From the NCBI GenBank assembly GCA_944321295.1, contig CALUKU010000002.1, forward strand, positions 1-64,000: 64,000 bases of DNA, read 5' to 3'. Position numbers and translations under genes: made by a program. The notes beneath the pieces are model-generated. The model worked only from the letters and a program-made list of their open reading frames with translations. It was not told the DNA's origin and did no database searches. Positions 44,383 through 54,087 of the stretch are shown here, piece by piece. Source of the DNA: an uncultured Prevotella sp. (GTDB lineage Bacteria; Bacteroidota; Bacteroidia; Bacteroidales; Bacteroidaceae). Numbering within the stretch: position 1 is the first letter of the stretch; every line of letters starts with the position of its first letter.

Positions 44383-45936
44383 ATGAAACAATACCCCATA
44401 GGCATACAGAACTTCGAGAAGCTGCGCCGCGGAGGCTACTACTACGTTGACAAGACGCAACTGGTGTACAAGCTCATCACGGAGGGCAGCTATTACTTCC
44501 TGAGCCGCCCGCGCCGCTTCGGCAAGAGCCTGCTAATCAGCACGATACAGGCGTTCTTCGAGGGAAAGAGGGAGCTGTTCAAGGGGCTTGCCATCGACCA
44601 ACTGGCCGACGACTGGGCGCCCCACCCCGTGCTGCACATCGACCTCAACACGCAGAAGTACGACCGGCCGGAAAGCTTGGAGAACCTGCTCAACGGACAG
44701 CTTGCCGAATGGGAAAAGCTGTACGGCAGTAATCCTGCCGAAATAGGACTTGCAATGCGCTTCGACGGCATAATCAAGCGTGCACACGAAAAGACCGGAC
44801 AGAGGGTCGTCATACTCGTTGACGAGTACGACAAGCCAATGCTGCAGGCCATAGGCAACGAGGAGCTGCAGCACGCCTACCGCGAAACGCTGAAGCCCTT
44901 TTACGGCGCACTGAAGAGCCGCGACGGCGACATACGCTTCGCCATGCTCACGGGCGTGACGAAGTTCGGCAAGGTGAGCGTGTTCAGCGACCTGAACAAC
45001 CTCAACGACATATCGATGTCGCCGTGGTTTTACGACATCTGCGGCATAAGCGAAAGCGAGCTTGAGGCACAGTTCAAGGACGACATCGAGGTGCTGGCCC
45101 GGGCCAACGGCATGGACTACGCAGACTGCCTGAAGGAGCTGCGGCGAATGTACGACGGCTACCACTTCGAGGAGAACGCCCCGGGAGTGTACAACCCGTT
45201 CAGCCTGCTAAACACGTTCGCTAAAAAGAAGTTCGGCTATTACTGGTTCGAGACGGGCACGCCGACATACCTCGTGAAGCTGCTGCAGATGCACAACTAC
45301 GACCTTGACGACATGTCGCACAACGTAACGTCGGAAGACGTGCTCAACAGTATCGACGCGGCGTCGACCGACCCCATACCCGTAATCTACCAGAGCGGCT
45401 ACCTCACCATAAAGGACTACGACCGCGAGTTCGGCCTCTACACCCTCGGCTTCCCCAACTACGAGGTGGAGCGCGGCTTCGTCAGGTACCTCATGCCCTT
45501 CTACACCAACGTGCCGCCCACCAAGACGGCCTTCGAGATAAAGCGCTTCGTAATGGACGTGGAGCGCGGCGACTACGACGCCTTCCTCTCCCGCCTGCGC
45601 ACTTTCTACGCCGACATACCCTACGAGATGCAGCGCGACCTGGAGGTGCACTACCAGAACGTGCTCTTCATCGTCTTCCGCCTCATGGGCTTCCACGTAA
45701 ACGTTGAATACCACACCGCCAACGGCCGCGTAGACCTCGTCCTGAAGACCAAGGAATACATCTACGTCATGGAGTTCAAGCTCGACGGCACGGCCGAGGA
45801 AGCCATCCGCCAAATCAACGAGAAAGGCTACGCCGCGCCCTTCATTTCCGACGGCCGCAAGGTCGTTAAATTAGGAATAAACTTCAGCCGCGAAACGAAG
45901 ACGATAGACAAGTGGATTGCCGAGGAAGAGAACTGA
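44383..45936 (+). CDS. AAA-ATPase-like protein with C-terminal PD-(D/E)XK nuclease-like domain (DUF1703), copy 1
   Basis: A 517-residue protein of a family greatly expanded in Bacteroidetes; the function is unknown. The N-terminal ATPase-like part has Walker A 'SRPRRFGKSLLIST' (about residue 44-50) and Walker B 'RVVILVDEYDKPM' (about 143). The C-terminal DUF1703 part has a PD-(D/E)XK-type signature 'NGRVDLVLKTKEYIYVMEFKLDG' (D, then E-x-K, about 445-465). ATG 44383 is chosen because the frame upstream to 44332 crosses the promoter. A near-identical copy follows 27 bases later. Confidence 0.9.
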   Translation: MKQYPIGIQNFEKLRRGGYYYVDKTQLVYKLITEGSYYFLSRPRRFGKSLLISTIQAFFEGKRELFKGLAIDQLADDWAPHPVLHIDLNTQKYDRPESLENLLNGQLAEWEKLYGSNPAEIGLAMRFDGIIKRAHEKTGQRVVILVDEYDKPMLQAIGNEELQHAYRETLKPFYGALKSRDGDIRFAMLTGVTKFGKVSVFSDLNNLNDISMSPWFYDICGISESELEAQFKDDIEVLARANGMDYADCLKELRRMYDGYHFEENAPGVYNPFSLLNTFAKKKFGYYWFETGTPTYLVKLLQMHNYDLDDMSHNVTSEDVLNSIDAASTDPIPVIYQSGYLTIKDYDREFGLYTLGFPNYEVERGFVRYLMPFYTNVPPTKTAFEIKRFVMDVERGDYDAFLSRLRTFYADIPYEMQRDLEVHYQNVLFIVFRLMGFHVNVEYHTANGRVDLVLKTKEYIYVMEFKLDGTAEEAIRQINEKGYAAPFISDGRKVVKLGINFSRETKTIDKWIAEEEN

Positions 45937-45963
45937 AAACAACAAAAGACAAAAACACCAAGC

Positions 45964-47514
45964 ATGAAACAATACCCCATAGGCATACAGAACTTCGAGA
46001 GTCTCATAAAGGACGGCTACTACTACGTTGACAAGACGCGGTTGGTGTACAAGCTAATCACGGAGGGCAGGTATTACTTCCTGAGTCGTCCGCGCCGCTT
46101 CGGCAAGAGCCTGCTGATCAGCACGATACAGGCGTTCTTCGAGGGCAAGAGGGAGCTGTTCAAGGGGCTTGCCATCGACCGGCTGGCCGACGACTGGGCG
46201 CCCCACCCCGTGCTGCACATCGACCTCAACACGCAGAAGTACGACCGCCCGGACTCTCTTGAGAAAGTGCTTGACGAACAACTGGCCGAATGGGAAAAGC
46301 TTTATGGCTGCAACCCATTGGAAGAAGGGCCTGCCAGACGCTTCGACGGCATAATCAAGCGCGCCCACGAAAAGACCGGACAGAGGGTCGTCATACTCGT
46401 TGACGAGTACGACAAGCCAATGCTGCAGGCCATCGGCAACGAGGAGCTGCAGCACGCCTACCGCGAAACGCTCAAGCCGTTTTACGGCGCGCTGAAGAGC
46501 CGCGACGGCGACATACGCTTCGCAATGCTCACGGGCGTGACGAAGTTCGGCAAGGTGAGCGTGTTCAGCGACCTGAACAACCTCAACGACATATCGATGT
46601 GGGACAGGTTTTACGACATCTGCGGCATAAGCGAAGCCGAGCTTGAGGCACAGTTTAAGGAAGACATCGAGGTGCTGGCCCAGGCCAACGGCATGGACTA
46701 CGCAGACTGCCTGAAGGAGCTGCGGCGAATGTACGACGGCTACCACTTCGAGGAGAACGCCCCGGGAGTGTACAACCCGTTCAGCCTGCTAAACACGTTC
46801 GCTAAAAAGAAGTTCGGCTATTACTGGTTCGAGACGGGCACGCCGACATACCTCGTGAAGCTGCTGCAGATGCACAACTACGACCTTGACGACATGTCGC
46901 ACAACGTAACGTCGGAAGACGTGCTCAACAGTATCGACGCGGCGTCGACCGACCCCATACCCGTAATCTACCAGAGCGGCTACCTCACCATAAAGGACTA
47001 CGACCGCGAGTTCGGCCTCTACACCCTCGGCTTCCCCAACTACGAGGTGGAGCGCGGCTTCGTCAGGTACCTCATGCCCTTCTACACCAACGTGCCGCCC
47101 ACCAAGACGGCCTTCGAGATAAAGCGCTTCGTAATGGACGTGGAGCGCGGCGACTACGACGCCTTCCTCTCCCGCCTGCGCACTTTCTACGCCGACATAC
47201 CCTACGAGATGCAGCGCGACCTGGAGGTGCACTACCAGAACGTGCTCTTCATCGTCTTCCGCCTCATGGGCTTCCACGTAAACGTTGAATACCACACCGC
47301 CAACGGCCGCGTTGACCTCGTCCTCAAGACCAAGGAATACATCTACGTAATGGAGTTCAAGCTCGACGGCACGGCCGAGGAAGCCATCCGCCAAATCAAC
47401 GAGAAAGGCTACGCCGCGCCCTTCAAGGCCGACGGCCGCAAGGTAATAAAGCTCGGAATAAACTTCAGCAGGGAGACGAAGACTATTGAAAAATGGATTG
47501 CGGAGGATAAATAA
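45964..47514 (+). CDS. AAA-ATPase-like protein with DUF1703 domain, copy 2
   Basis: A 516-residue tandem paralogue of the preceding gene. The two proteins are identical for a long stretch from 'YDGYHFEENAPGVYNPF' to 'NEKGYAAPF', and even the DNA there is almost unchanged. They differ mainly near residues 13-25 ('ESLIKDGYYYVDKTRL' versus 'EKLRRGGYYYVDKTQL'), 105-135 and at the very end. The Walker and nuclease-like motifs are the same as in copy 1. Such a patchwork suggests recent duplication or ongoing gene conversion. It probably shares the copy 1 promoter. Confidence 0.9.
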   Translation: MKQYPIGIQNFESLIKDGYYYVDKTRLVYKLITEGRYYFLSRPRRFGKSLLISTIQAFFEGKRELFKGLAIDRLADDWAPHPVLHIDLNTQKYDRPDSLEKVLDEQLAEWEKLYGCNPLEEGPARRFDGIIKRAHEKTGQRVVILVDEYDKPMLQAIGNEELQHAYRETLKPFYGALKSRDGDIRFAMLTGVTKFGKVSVFSDLNNLNDISMWDRFYDICGISEAELEAQFKEDIEVLAQANGMDYADCLKELRRMYDGYHFEENAPGVYNPFSLLNTFAKKKFGYYWFETGTPTYLVKLLQMHNYDLDDMSHNVTSEDVLNSIDAASTDPIPVIYQSGYLTIKDYDREFGLYTLGFPNYEVERGFVRYLMPFYTNVPPTKTAFEIKRFVMDVERGDYDAFLSRLRTFYADIPYEMQRDLEVHYQNVLFIVFRLMGFHVNVEYHTANGRVDLVLKTKEYIYVMEFKLDGTAEEAIRQINEKGYAAPFKADGRKVIKLGINFSRETKTIEKWIAEDK

Positions 47515-47567
47515 AAAACAGACAAAATTGTTGATAAAGATATTATTAATCTTAAAAACAAAACATC

Positions 47568-47987
47568 ATGAAAAACATTGTAATAACATTGCTAGCGACA
47601 TTAATACCAATACTCGCACACGCTCAAGAATGGATGGAACTAGGTTCACAAGATTCACAAACATGGTACATTCATAGTAACATACAAAACGAATATGGTA
47701 ACCACCTTGTATGGGTAAAAATAACTTACGACACACCAGAAGCACGCAAGCAAGCAATGAACGATAAAGGTGTAAAATATCATATTTTTGAAGAAAAAAT
47801 CCTTTACTACTTCAACTCAGAATGGTCAAAAATATCTGTAAAATCAGGCACTTCATACAGTAAATCAGGAAAAGTACTCTCCTCATTCACAGCACCTTAT
47901 GACGAATGGCAATACATTACTCCAGAGAGCATAGGTGAAGGAATCCGTAATGCAGCGAGATACATATACGAAAACAGCATTCCATAA
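47568..47987 (+). CDS. Secreted protein, surface-adhesin-E-like
   Basis: A 139-residue protein with a signal peptide ('MKNIVITLLATLIPILAHAQ'). The mature part resembles the Adhesin_E layout: 'EWMELGSQDSQTWYIHSNI', then 'GNHLVWVKITYDTP', then 'SYSKSGKVLSSFTAPYDEWQYITPESIGEGI'. The resemblance is by pattern memory and is moderate. Base composition is strikingly AT-rich compared with all neighbours (AAA, ATA, TAT codons), which suggests recent acquisition. It lies directly downstream of the duplicated AAA/DUF1703 genes. Confidence 0.6.
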   Translation: MKNIVITLLATLIPILAHAQEWMELGSQDSQTWYIHSNIQNEYGNHLVWVKITYDTPEARKQAMNDKGVKYHIFEEKILYYFNSEWSKISVKSGTSYSKSGKVLSSFTAPYDEWQYITPESIGEGIRNAARYIYENSIP

Positions 47988-48044
47988 ACAAATAACAAAA
48001 GAATACTGAAAACGTGAAAATAATACTAAAAACAAGAAACGATA

Positions 48045-48386
48045 ATGGACAACAACTTTGACTGGGCGGAGGGCATGGCGTGCGCCGTGACCGCAGCCGA
48101 CAAGGACGGCGTAATACGCTACATGAACCGCAGGGCGAGGGAGACGTACCGCAAACACGGCAACCTCATAGGCAAGAGCCTCTACGACTGCCACGGGGAG
48201 CGCGCAGCGGGCATTATCAGGCGGCTGCTGACGGAGGGCGGCACGAACGCCTACACAATAGAGAAGGAGGGCGTGCGCAAGATGATTTACCAGACGGCTG
48301 TGACCGACGCCGACGGGCGCGTGGAGGGCATCGTCGAGGTGTCGATGGTAATCCCCGACGAGCTGCCGCACTACGTCAGAGGCTGA
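48045..48386 (+). CDS. Single-domain PAS protein
   Basis: A 113-residue protein consisting of one PAS-like fold: 'GMACAVTAADKDGVIRYMNRRARETYRKHG' followed by 'LIGKSLYDCHGERAAGIIRRLL' and 'YQTAVTDADGRVEGIVEVSM'. It has no output domain, so it may be a small sensor or an interaction module. Similar short PAS proteins with the 'LYDCH' box occur in anaerobes; the ligand is unknown. Its codon use is native GC-rich again, unlike the preceding gene. Confidence 0.75.
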   Translation: MDNNFDWAEGMACAVTAADKDGVIRYMNRRARETYRKHGNLIGKSLYDCHGERAAGIIRRLLTEGGTNAYTIEKEGVRKMIYQTAVTDADGRVEGIVEVSMVIPDELPHYVRG

Positions 48387-48607
48387 ACGCCTTGACACTC
48401 AACACGTTACGGAATGCCTCAAAAACGCTCTGCATTTCACGGCATTTTACAGCGCGTTTCGCGGCCTTTTGCAATGCAAAACGGCGCAGAATGAATGAAG
48501 AAGTTAGAGAAGTTAAAGCCATTACTTTTGTCGTTTATAAGAACATCAAGTATAAATGTGCAAGGCGATGGCTTTAACTTCTTTAAAAAACACTACCTTT
48601 GAATAAG

Positions 48608-48689
48608 GTAGGCTGCGTCTCGGAAAAGCAAAATAAAAGTCCGTTTCACGCCCTTTTATTTTGCTTTTCGTTCAACTTGTATAATTTTC
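48608..48689 (+). promoter_or_regulatory. Promoter-carrying hairpin repeat, copy 3 (decayed -7 box)
   Basis: GGCTGCGTCTCGG, then a perfect 17-base-pair hairpin (arms 48623-48639 and 48653-48669) around CCGTTTCACGCC. TTTTG (48659-48663) is followed after 18 bases by TAATTTTC, a decayed -7 box. The gap 48387-48784 also holds a partial GC-rich word region (about 48440-48490) and no gene. Confidence 0.72.
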
Positions 48690-48723
48690 TTTCGCTCACG
48701 AAAACAAATGGATTTGCTTTCGC

Positions 48724-48754
48724 TTCGCTTACTCGAAAATTTGCACTACCTTTG
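48724..48754 (+). promoter_or_regulatory. Promoter of ychF
   Basis: TTCG (48724-48727), 19 bases, then TACCTTTG (48747-48754); the ATG follows at 48785. It seems to have replaced the decayed promoter of the repeat upstream. Confidence 0.65.
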
Positions 48755-48784
48755 CACCCGTAGAATGTAAACGTTTATATCGAT

Positions 48785-49885
48785 ATGTCATTAAAATGTG
48801 GTATAGTGGGGTTGCCCAACGTGGGCAAGTCCACGCTTTTCAACTGCGTGTCGAGCGCCAAGGCGCAGGCCGCCAACTTCCCCTTCTGCACAATAGAACC
48901 CAACGTGGGCATGATTACCGTGCCCGACGAGAGGCTGACCCGTCTGGCCGAGATTGTCCACCCGGGACGCATCGTGCCCGCGACGTGCGAGATTGTCGAC
49001 ATCGCCGGACTGGTGAAGGGAGCCTCGAAGGGCGAGGGACTGGGCAACAAGTTCCTCGGCAACATACGCGAAACGGACGCCATCATACACGTGCTGCGCT
49101 GCTTCGACGACGACAACATAACTCACGTCGACGGCACAATCGACCCAATACGCGACAAGGAAATCATCGACACCGAGCTGCAGCTTAAGGACCTCGAAAC
49201 GATAGAGTCGCGCCTCTCTAAGCAGCAGAAAGTGGCCGCCGCGGGCAACAAGGACGCCAAGACCGAGGTCAGCGTGCTGGAGGCCTACAAGCAGGTGCTG
49301 GAGCAGGGCAAGAACGCCCGCGTGGTGGAATTCGACTCGAAGGAGGAGCAGGAGGCCGCGCGCAACCTCTTCCTGCTGACGGCCAAGCCCGTGCTCTACG
49401 TCTGCAACGTCGACGAGGCGTCGGCCAAGACGGGCAACGACTACAGCCGCCGCGTGGAGGAAATAGCCAAGGAGGAGGGCGCCGAGGTGCTCGTCATAGC
49501 CGCCAAGACCGAGGAGGACATTGCCGGACTGGAGAGCTACGAGGACAAGAAGCTGTTCCTCGACGAGCTGGGGCTTGAGGAGAGCGGCGTCAACCGTCTG
49601 ATAAAGAAGGCCTACGCCCTGCTTAACCTCGAAACGTTCATCACCGCCGGCGAGATGGAGGTGAAGGCCTGGACGTACAAGAAGGGATGGAAGGCCCCGC
49701 AGTGCGCCGGCGTCATCCACACCGACTTCGAGAAGGGCTTCATCCGCGCCGAGGTGATAAAGTATGACGACTACATAAAGTACGGCTCGGAGGCCGCCGT
49801 GCGCGAGGCCGGCAAGCTGGGCATAGAGGGCAAGGACTACGTCGTGCAGGACGGCGACATCATGCACTTCAGGTTCAACGTGTAA
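48785..49885 (+). CDS. ychF: Obg-like GTPase/ATPase YchF
   Basis: Ribosome-associated P-loop ATPase linked to translation and oxidative stress, 366 residues. G1 is 'GLPNVGKSTLFNC' (about 9-20); switch region 'NFPFCTIEPNVGMITVPDERL'; G3 'VDIAGLVKGASKGEGLGN'. The G4 position has 'VCNVDEAS' (NxxE type), which explains ATP preference in this family. The C-terminal TGS domain is 'KAWTYKKGWKAPQCAGVIHTDFEKGFIRAEV'. Intact. Confidence 0.97.
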   Translation: MSLKCGIVGLPNVGKSTLFNCVSSAKAQAANFPFCTIEPNVGMITVPDERLTRLAEIVHPGRIVPATCEIVDIAGLVKGASKGEGLGNKFLGNIRETDAIIHVLRCFDDDNITHVDGTIDPIRDKEIIDTELQLKDLETIESRLSKQQKVAAAGNKDAKTEVSVLEAYKQVLEQGKNARVVEFDSKEEQEAARNLFLLTAKPVLYVCNVDEASAKTGNDYSRRVEEIAKEEGAEVLVIAAKTEEDIAGLESYEDKKLFLDELGLEESGVNRLIKKAYALLNLETFITAGEMEVKAWTYKKGWKAPQCAGVIHTDFEKGFIRAEVIKYDDYIKYGSEAAVREAGKLGIEGKDYVVQDGDIMHFRFNV

Positions 49886-49890
49886 TTTTT

Positions 49891-50098
49891 AGAAGTTAAG
49901 GAGTTATTGTAGTTAAGGAGTTAAGACAAATGCTTTTGCCATTCAAAGTAAAGCGTCAAAAATAATATCTTAACTCTATAACTACAAATAAACAAAAGCA
50001 TTTGTCTTAACTCCTTAACTCCATAACTCCAAAGAAACAAAAGCATTTGTCTTAACTCCTTAACTCCTTAACTACATAACTCCTTAACTCCTTAAAGT
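49891..50098. repeat. TTAAGGAGTTA word-repeat inverted element
   Basis: Words GAAGTTAAGGAGTTATTG and GTTAAGGAGTTAAGACAAATG units, then at least two inverted blocks starting AGCATTTGTCTTAACTCC and rich in TTAACTCC. The repeat runs to within two bases of the lgt start codon. Confidence 0.7.
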
Positions 50099-50099
50099 A

Positions 50100-50948
50100 A
50101 TGAACACCTTGTCATACATCCTCTGGAACCCCGACCTCGTGGCCTTCCACATCGGCTCGTTCAGCCTGCGCTGGTACTCGCTGTGCTGGCTGCTGGGCCT
50201 GCTGGCGGCCTACCTCATCGTAAGGCGGCTGTACAAGGAGCAGAAGATACGGCCAGAGCTGTTCGACCCGCTCTTCATCTACTGCTTCGTGGGCATACTG
50301 ATAGGCTCGCGCCTGGGCCACTGCCTGTTCTACGAGCCGGGCTACTTCCTATCAAGCTTCAAGCACATGGTGGAGATGATACTGCCCATACGCTTCCTGG
50401 CCGACGGCTCGTGGCGCTTCACGGGCTACGAGGGACTGGCCAGCCACGGCGGCACCATCGGACTAATCATAGCCCTTTGGCTCTACGTGCGCCGCACTAA
50501 GGTCAACCTCTGGCGCGTGCTCGACAACGTAGCCATAGCCACGCCCTCGACGGCCTGCCTCATACGCCTGGGCAACCTCATGAACTCCGAGATAATAGGC
50601 AAGGTGACCGACGTGCCCTGGGCGTTCATCTTCGAGCGCGTCGACATGTTGCCGCGCCACCCCGGCCAGCTCTACGAGGCCGTGGCCTACGCCGCGTTCT
50701 TCTTCATCGGCTGGTATTTTTACAGGAAACGGCCCGAGCGCGTGGGCACGGGCTTCTTCTTCGGCATGTGCATCACGCTGATATTCACCGCCCGCTTCTT
50801 CATCGAGTTCACCAAGGACATACAGGAAGCCTTCGAGGCCTCAATGGCGCTCAACATGGGCCAGCTGCTCAGCCTGCCCTTCATAGCCCTCGGCCTGGTC
50901 TGCATGTTCAACCACAAGCTGATGAAACGCCTCGGGGCGGAGGGGTAA
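50100..50948 (+). CDS. lgt: Prolipoprotein diacylglyceryl transferase
   Basis: Inner-membrane enzyme that transfers diacylglycerol from phosphatidylglycerol to the lipobox cysteine, the first step of lipoprotein maturation. It has 282 residues with about seven transmembrane segments. Conserved residues are in '[16 protein letters not shown]' (about 62-77; essential Arg/His region), '[11 protein letters not shown]' (about 105-115) and '[12 protein letters not shown]'. The C-terminus shows '[13 protein letters not shown]', family-typical. The window also has a substrate lipoprotein (18852-19988). Confidence 0.95.
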   Translation: MNTLSYILWNPDLVAFHIGSFSLRWYSLCWLLGLLAAYLIVRRLYKEQKIRPELFDPLFIYCFVGILIGSRLGHCLFYEPGYFLSSFKHMVEMILPIRFLADGSWRFTGYEGLASHGGTIGLIIALWLYVRRTKVNLWRVLDNVAIATPSTACLIRLGNLMNSEIIGKVTDVPWAFIFERVDMLPRHPGQLYEAVAYAAFFFIGWYFYRKRPERVGTGFFFGMCITLIFTARFFIEFTKDIQEAFEASMALNMGQLLSLPFIALGLVCMFNHKLMKRLGAEG

Positions 50949-50988
50949 ACAAGGCACCGACAAACTAAGAATAACTGAATAGGAAAAA

Positions 50989-51035
50989 GAAAAAATGGGA
51001 AAATCTTTGTAAAATTTTCCCATTTTTTTCTTTTC
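50989..51035 (+). terminator. Terminator hairpin after lgt
   Basis: GAAAAAATGGGAAAAT paired with ATTTTCCCATTTTTTTC around a short loop, followed by more T. It separates lgt from the mini transcription unit that follows. Confidence 0.7.
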
Positions 51036-51052
51036 TTATAAATTATTTTCCT

Positions 51053-51060
51053 TACATTTG
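51053..51060 (+). promoter_or_regulatory. -7 box of mini transcription unit
   Basis: TACATTTG, with CTTT at the -33 distance. The next 90 bases hold a 19-codon reading frame, and a perfect terminator follows. Confidence 0.6.
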
Positions 51061-51091
51061 CGGCATATCAAAAATTCCGCTCAACAACAAG

Positions 51092-51151
51092 ATGTCCGGT
51101 TACGTGAGAGCCGACAGCTTCAAAGAGAAGATGGAACAATCAACAAAATAA
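51092..51151 (+). CDS. Possible 19-residue micro-protein (or small RNA)
   Basis: ATG 51092 to TAA 51149-51151 encodes MSGYVRADSFKEKMEQSTK. It is framed by its own promoter (TACATTTG at 51053) and its own terminator (51150-51186), giving a predicted transcript of about 120 bases. No Shine-Dalgarno is seen. It may be a short protein, a leader peptide remnant or simply a small RNA; no family is recognised. Confidence 0.4.
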   Translation: MSGYVRADSFKEKMEQSTK

Positions 51152-51186
51152 AATAGAGGAAATCTTCGGAAGATTTCCTCTATTTT
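51150..51186 (+). terminator. Perfect 17-base-pair terminator of the mini transcription unit
   Basis: Left arm 51150-51166 (AAAATAGAGGAAATCTT), loop CGG, right arm 51170-51186 ending in TTTT. It works in both directions and could also serve the mutS gene, whose 3' end lies 84 bases further on the minus strand. Confidence 0.85.
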
Positions 51187-51269
51187 ACTTTTATATCACC
51201 CTTTCACTCTTCATCATCAACCGTTTTTTACGCCGCCACAATTATTCATTATGAATTATGAATTGTGAA

Positions 51270-53906
51270 TTATTCTTTCCCCGTGACTATTTTCTTTATG
51301 TCGTTGAGCTTGTTGAGCGCCTCCACGGGCGTAAGGTTGTTGATGTCGAGGCCGAGGATTTCGTCGCGCACCTGGCACAGCACGGGGTCGTCAAGCTGGA
51401 AGAAGCTTAGCTGCATGCCCTCGCGGCCCTGGTTGAGCTTCTCGGCCGACGGCTTTGCGGCCGCGCCCACTTGGGCGTTGTCGGCCTCGAGCTGCTTGAG
51501 TATGGCCTCGGCGCGGCGCACAATACTCTTGGGCATGCCGGCTATCTGCGCCACGTGTATGCCGAACGAGTGCTCCGAGCCGCCTCGCTCCAGTTTACGC
51601 AGGAAGATGACCTTGCCGTCAACCTCGCGCACGCTAACGTTATAGTTCTTGATGCGCGCGAAGTTCTTCTCCATCTCGTTCAGCTCGTGGTAGTGCGTGG
51701 CGAAGAGCGTGCGCGCGGCGGCCTTGGGGTGCTCGTGCAAGTACTCTACGATGGCCCAGGCTATGCTTATGCCGTCGTAGGTGGACGTGCCGCGGCCAAG
51801 CTCGTCGAATAGCACGAGCGAGCGCGGCGTCACGTTGTTGAGGATGTTGGCAGCCTCGGTCATCTCAACCATGAACGTCGATTCGCCGAGCGAGATGTTG
51901 TCTGACGCGCCGACGCGTGTGAAAATCTTGTCCACCAGGCCTATCCTGGCGCTCTCCGCCGGCACGTAGCAGCCTATCTGGGCCATCAGCGTGATGAGCG
52001 CCGTCTGGCGCAGCAGGGCCGACTTACCGGCCATGTTTGGTCCGGTGATTATCATTATCTGCTGCCGGCGGTCGTCAAGGTAGACGTCGTTGGGCACGTA
52101 GCTCTCGCCGACGGGCAGCTGTGTTTCGATTACGGGGTGGCGCCCCTGGTGGATGTCGAGCACTATGTCGTCAGGCTCTATCACGGGCCTTACGTAGCGG
52201 TGCTGCTCGGCGGCCTTGGCGAAGCCGAGCAGGCAGTCGAGCTTGGCTATCAGGGCGGCGTCGGCCTGTATGGCGGGTATGTACTCCTGCATGGCCGCCA
52301 CGAGGTCGGCGAAGAGCCTTGCCTCGAGGGCCAGAATCTTATCCTCGGCGCCGAGTATCTTCTCCTCGTATTCCTTCAGCTCCTGCGTGATGTAGCGCTC
52401 GGCCTGCGCCAGCGTCTGCTTGCGCACCCAGTCGGCGGGCACCTTGTCCTTGAACGTGTTGCGCACCTCGAGGTAGTAGCCGAAGACGTTGTTGTAGCCA
52501 ATCTTGAGCGAGGCTATGCCCGTGGCCTCCATCTCGCGCTGCTGTATCTTCAGCAGGTATTCCTTGCCGCCGGTCGATATGGCGCGCAGCTCGTCGAGCT
52601 CGGCGCTCACGCCCGGCCTTATTACGCCGCCCTTGCTGACGAGCTGCGGCGAGTCGTCGTTAACCTCGCGCCCTATCCTGTCGCGCAGGCTCTCGCAGAG
52701 GCTTATGTTCTCGCCTATGCGGCGCAGGCTCTCGTCGGCCGACTCAAGGCAGGCGGCCTTGACGGGGCCGAGGGCCTGCAGGGCGGTGCGCAGCTGCACC
52801 ACCTCGCGTGGCGACACGCGCGCCGCCGCGGCCTTTGATATGATGCGCTCGAGGTCGCCCACGCGGCGGAACTGCGCGTCGACCGTCTCACGGAACACGG
52901 GGTCGCGGAAGAAACTCTCGACGATGTCCAAGCGGCTGCCCACGGCCTTGGCGTCGCGCAGTGGGAAGACCACCCATCGCCTCAGCAGGCGGGCGCCCAT
53001 CGGGGTGACGGTCTTGTCGATTACGTCGAGCAGGGCGGAGCCGTCGTCCTGCATGGGGCGCAGCAGCTCGAGGGAGCGTATGGTGAAGCGGTCGAGGCGC
53101 ACGTAGCGCTCCTCGTCGATGCGCGCCAGCGACGTGATATGTCCTATGTGCGTGTGCTGCGTCATCTCGAGGTATTGCAGCACGGCGCCGGCGGCCGACA
53201 CGCCGCTGCGCAGATGGTCTACGCCGAAGCCCTTGAGCGTCTTCACGCCGAAGTGCTTCAGGAGCTTCTGCTCGGCCGTCTGCTCGGCGAAGACCCAGTC
53301 GTCAAGCTCGAAGGTGAAGTATTTGTTGCCGAAGCAGCGCTCGAACTGCTCCTTGCGTCCGCGCTCGTAGAGCACCTCCTTGGGCGAGAAGTTGACGAGC
53401 AGCTTCTCGACGTAGTCGTAAGAGCCTTCGCCCGTGAGGAACTCGCCGGTGGATATGTCGAGGAAGGCCACTCCGCAGGCGGCCCGGCCGAAGTTGACGG
53501 CGGCCAGGAAGTTGTTCTCCCTGTAGTCGAGCACGTTGTCGGTCATGGCCACGCCGGGCGTCACCAGCTCGGTTATGCCGCGCTTCACCAGCTTCTTTGT
53601 CAGCTTGGGGTCCTCAAGCTGGTCGCAGATGGCCACGCGGCGGCCCGCCCTGACGAGCTTGGGCAGGTAGGTGTCGAGGGCGTGGTGGGGGAAGCCGGCC
53701 ATCTCAGTGGGCGAGCCGCCCTGCTGCGCGCCGTTGCTGCGGCGCGTGAGGGTTATGCCGAGTATGCGGCTGGCGTCGACGGCGTCTTGCAGGTAAGTTT
53801 CGTAGAAGTCGCCGCAGCGGAACAGCAGCAGCGCGTCGGGGTGTTGCGCCTTGAACGAGAAAAACTGCTTCATCATCGGCGTCAGCTCGTTGTCTTTCTT
53901 GGCCAT
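51270..53906 (-). CDS. mutS: DNA mismatch repair protein MutS
   Basis: Recognises mismatches and starts strand-directed repair, 878 residues. The mismatch-binding Phe-x-Glu is in '[13 protein letters not shown]' (about 30-40). Walker A is '[17 protein letters not shown]' (about 620), Walker B region '[17 protein letters not shown]' (about 695-710), and the dimerisation/HTH region is near the C-terminus ('[22 protein letters not shown]'). All domains are present. A minus-strand TATCTTTG box (plus 54021-54028) is the likely promoter. Confidence 0.97.
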   Translation of the reverse strand: MAKKDNELTPMMKQFFSFKAQHPDALLLFRCGDFYETYLQDAVDASRILGITLTRRSNGAQQGGSPTEMAGFPHHALDTYLPKLVRAGRRVAICDQLEDPKLTKKLVKRGITELVTPGVAMTDNVLDYRENNFLAAVNFGRAACGVAFLDISTGEFLTGEGSYDYVEKLLVNFSPKEVLYERGRKEQFERCFGNKYFTFELDDWVFAEQTAEQKLLKHFGVKTLKGFGVDHLRSGVSAAGAVLQYLEMTQHTHIGHITSLARIDEERYVRLDRFTIRSLELLRPMQDDGSALLDVIDKTVTPMGARLLRRWVVFPLRDAKAVGSRLDIVESFFRDPVFRETVDAQFRRVGDLERIISKAAAARVSPREVVQLRTALQALGPVKAACLESADESLRRIGENISLCESLRDRIGREVNDDSPQLVSKGGVIRPGVSAELDELRAISTGGKEYLLKIQQREMEATGIASLKIGYNNVFGYYLEVRNTFKDKVPADWVRKQTLAQAERYITQELKEYEEKILGAEDKILALEARLFADLVAAMQEYIPAIQADAALIAKLDCLLGFAKAAEQHRYVRPVIEPDDIVLDIHQGRHPVIETQLPVGESYVPNDVYLDDRRQQIMIITGPNMAGKSALLRQTALITLMAQIGCYVPAESARIGLVDKIFTRVGASDNISLGESTFMVEMTEAANILNNVTPRSLVLFDELGRGTSTYDGISIAWAIVEYLHEHPKAAARTLFATHYHELNEMEKNFARIKNYNVSVREVDGKVIFLRKLERGGSEHSFGIHVAQIAGMPKSIVRRAEAILKQLEADNAQVGAAAKPSAEKLNQGREGMQLSFFQLDDPVLCQVRDEILGLDINNLTPVEALNKLNDIKKIVTGKE

Positions 53907-54030
53907 ATTCAGTTGTTTTTTAGGGAAGAAGCGGGGTTACGGGGGTTATGTGTAAAGCGGGAGATGATGACAGCCGCCTAAGCCGTCGCCCGGCCCTGCC
54001 CCGCCGGTTAATCCGAAGTGCAAAGATACG

Positions 54031-54068
54031 AAAAATCGGGCTGACGGTGAAACTTTAGCCCGATTTTT
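54031..54068 (-). terminator. Hairpin between the Gly-rich remnant and mutS
   Basis: AAAAATCGGGCT (54031-54042) pairs with AGCCCGATTTTT (54057-54068). It ends transcription from the upstream minus-strand frame and lies just before the mutS -7 box. Confidence 0.7.
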
Positions 54069-54087
54069 AGGTTTTATGGTCTTACGC

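Noticed and set aside
44383-47514. Interpreting the two AAA/DUF1703 genes as a transposon or toxin-antitoxin pair
   Set aside because: No terminal inverted repeats, target duplication or antitoxin-like partner is visible.
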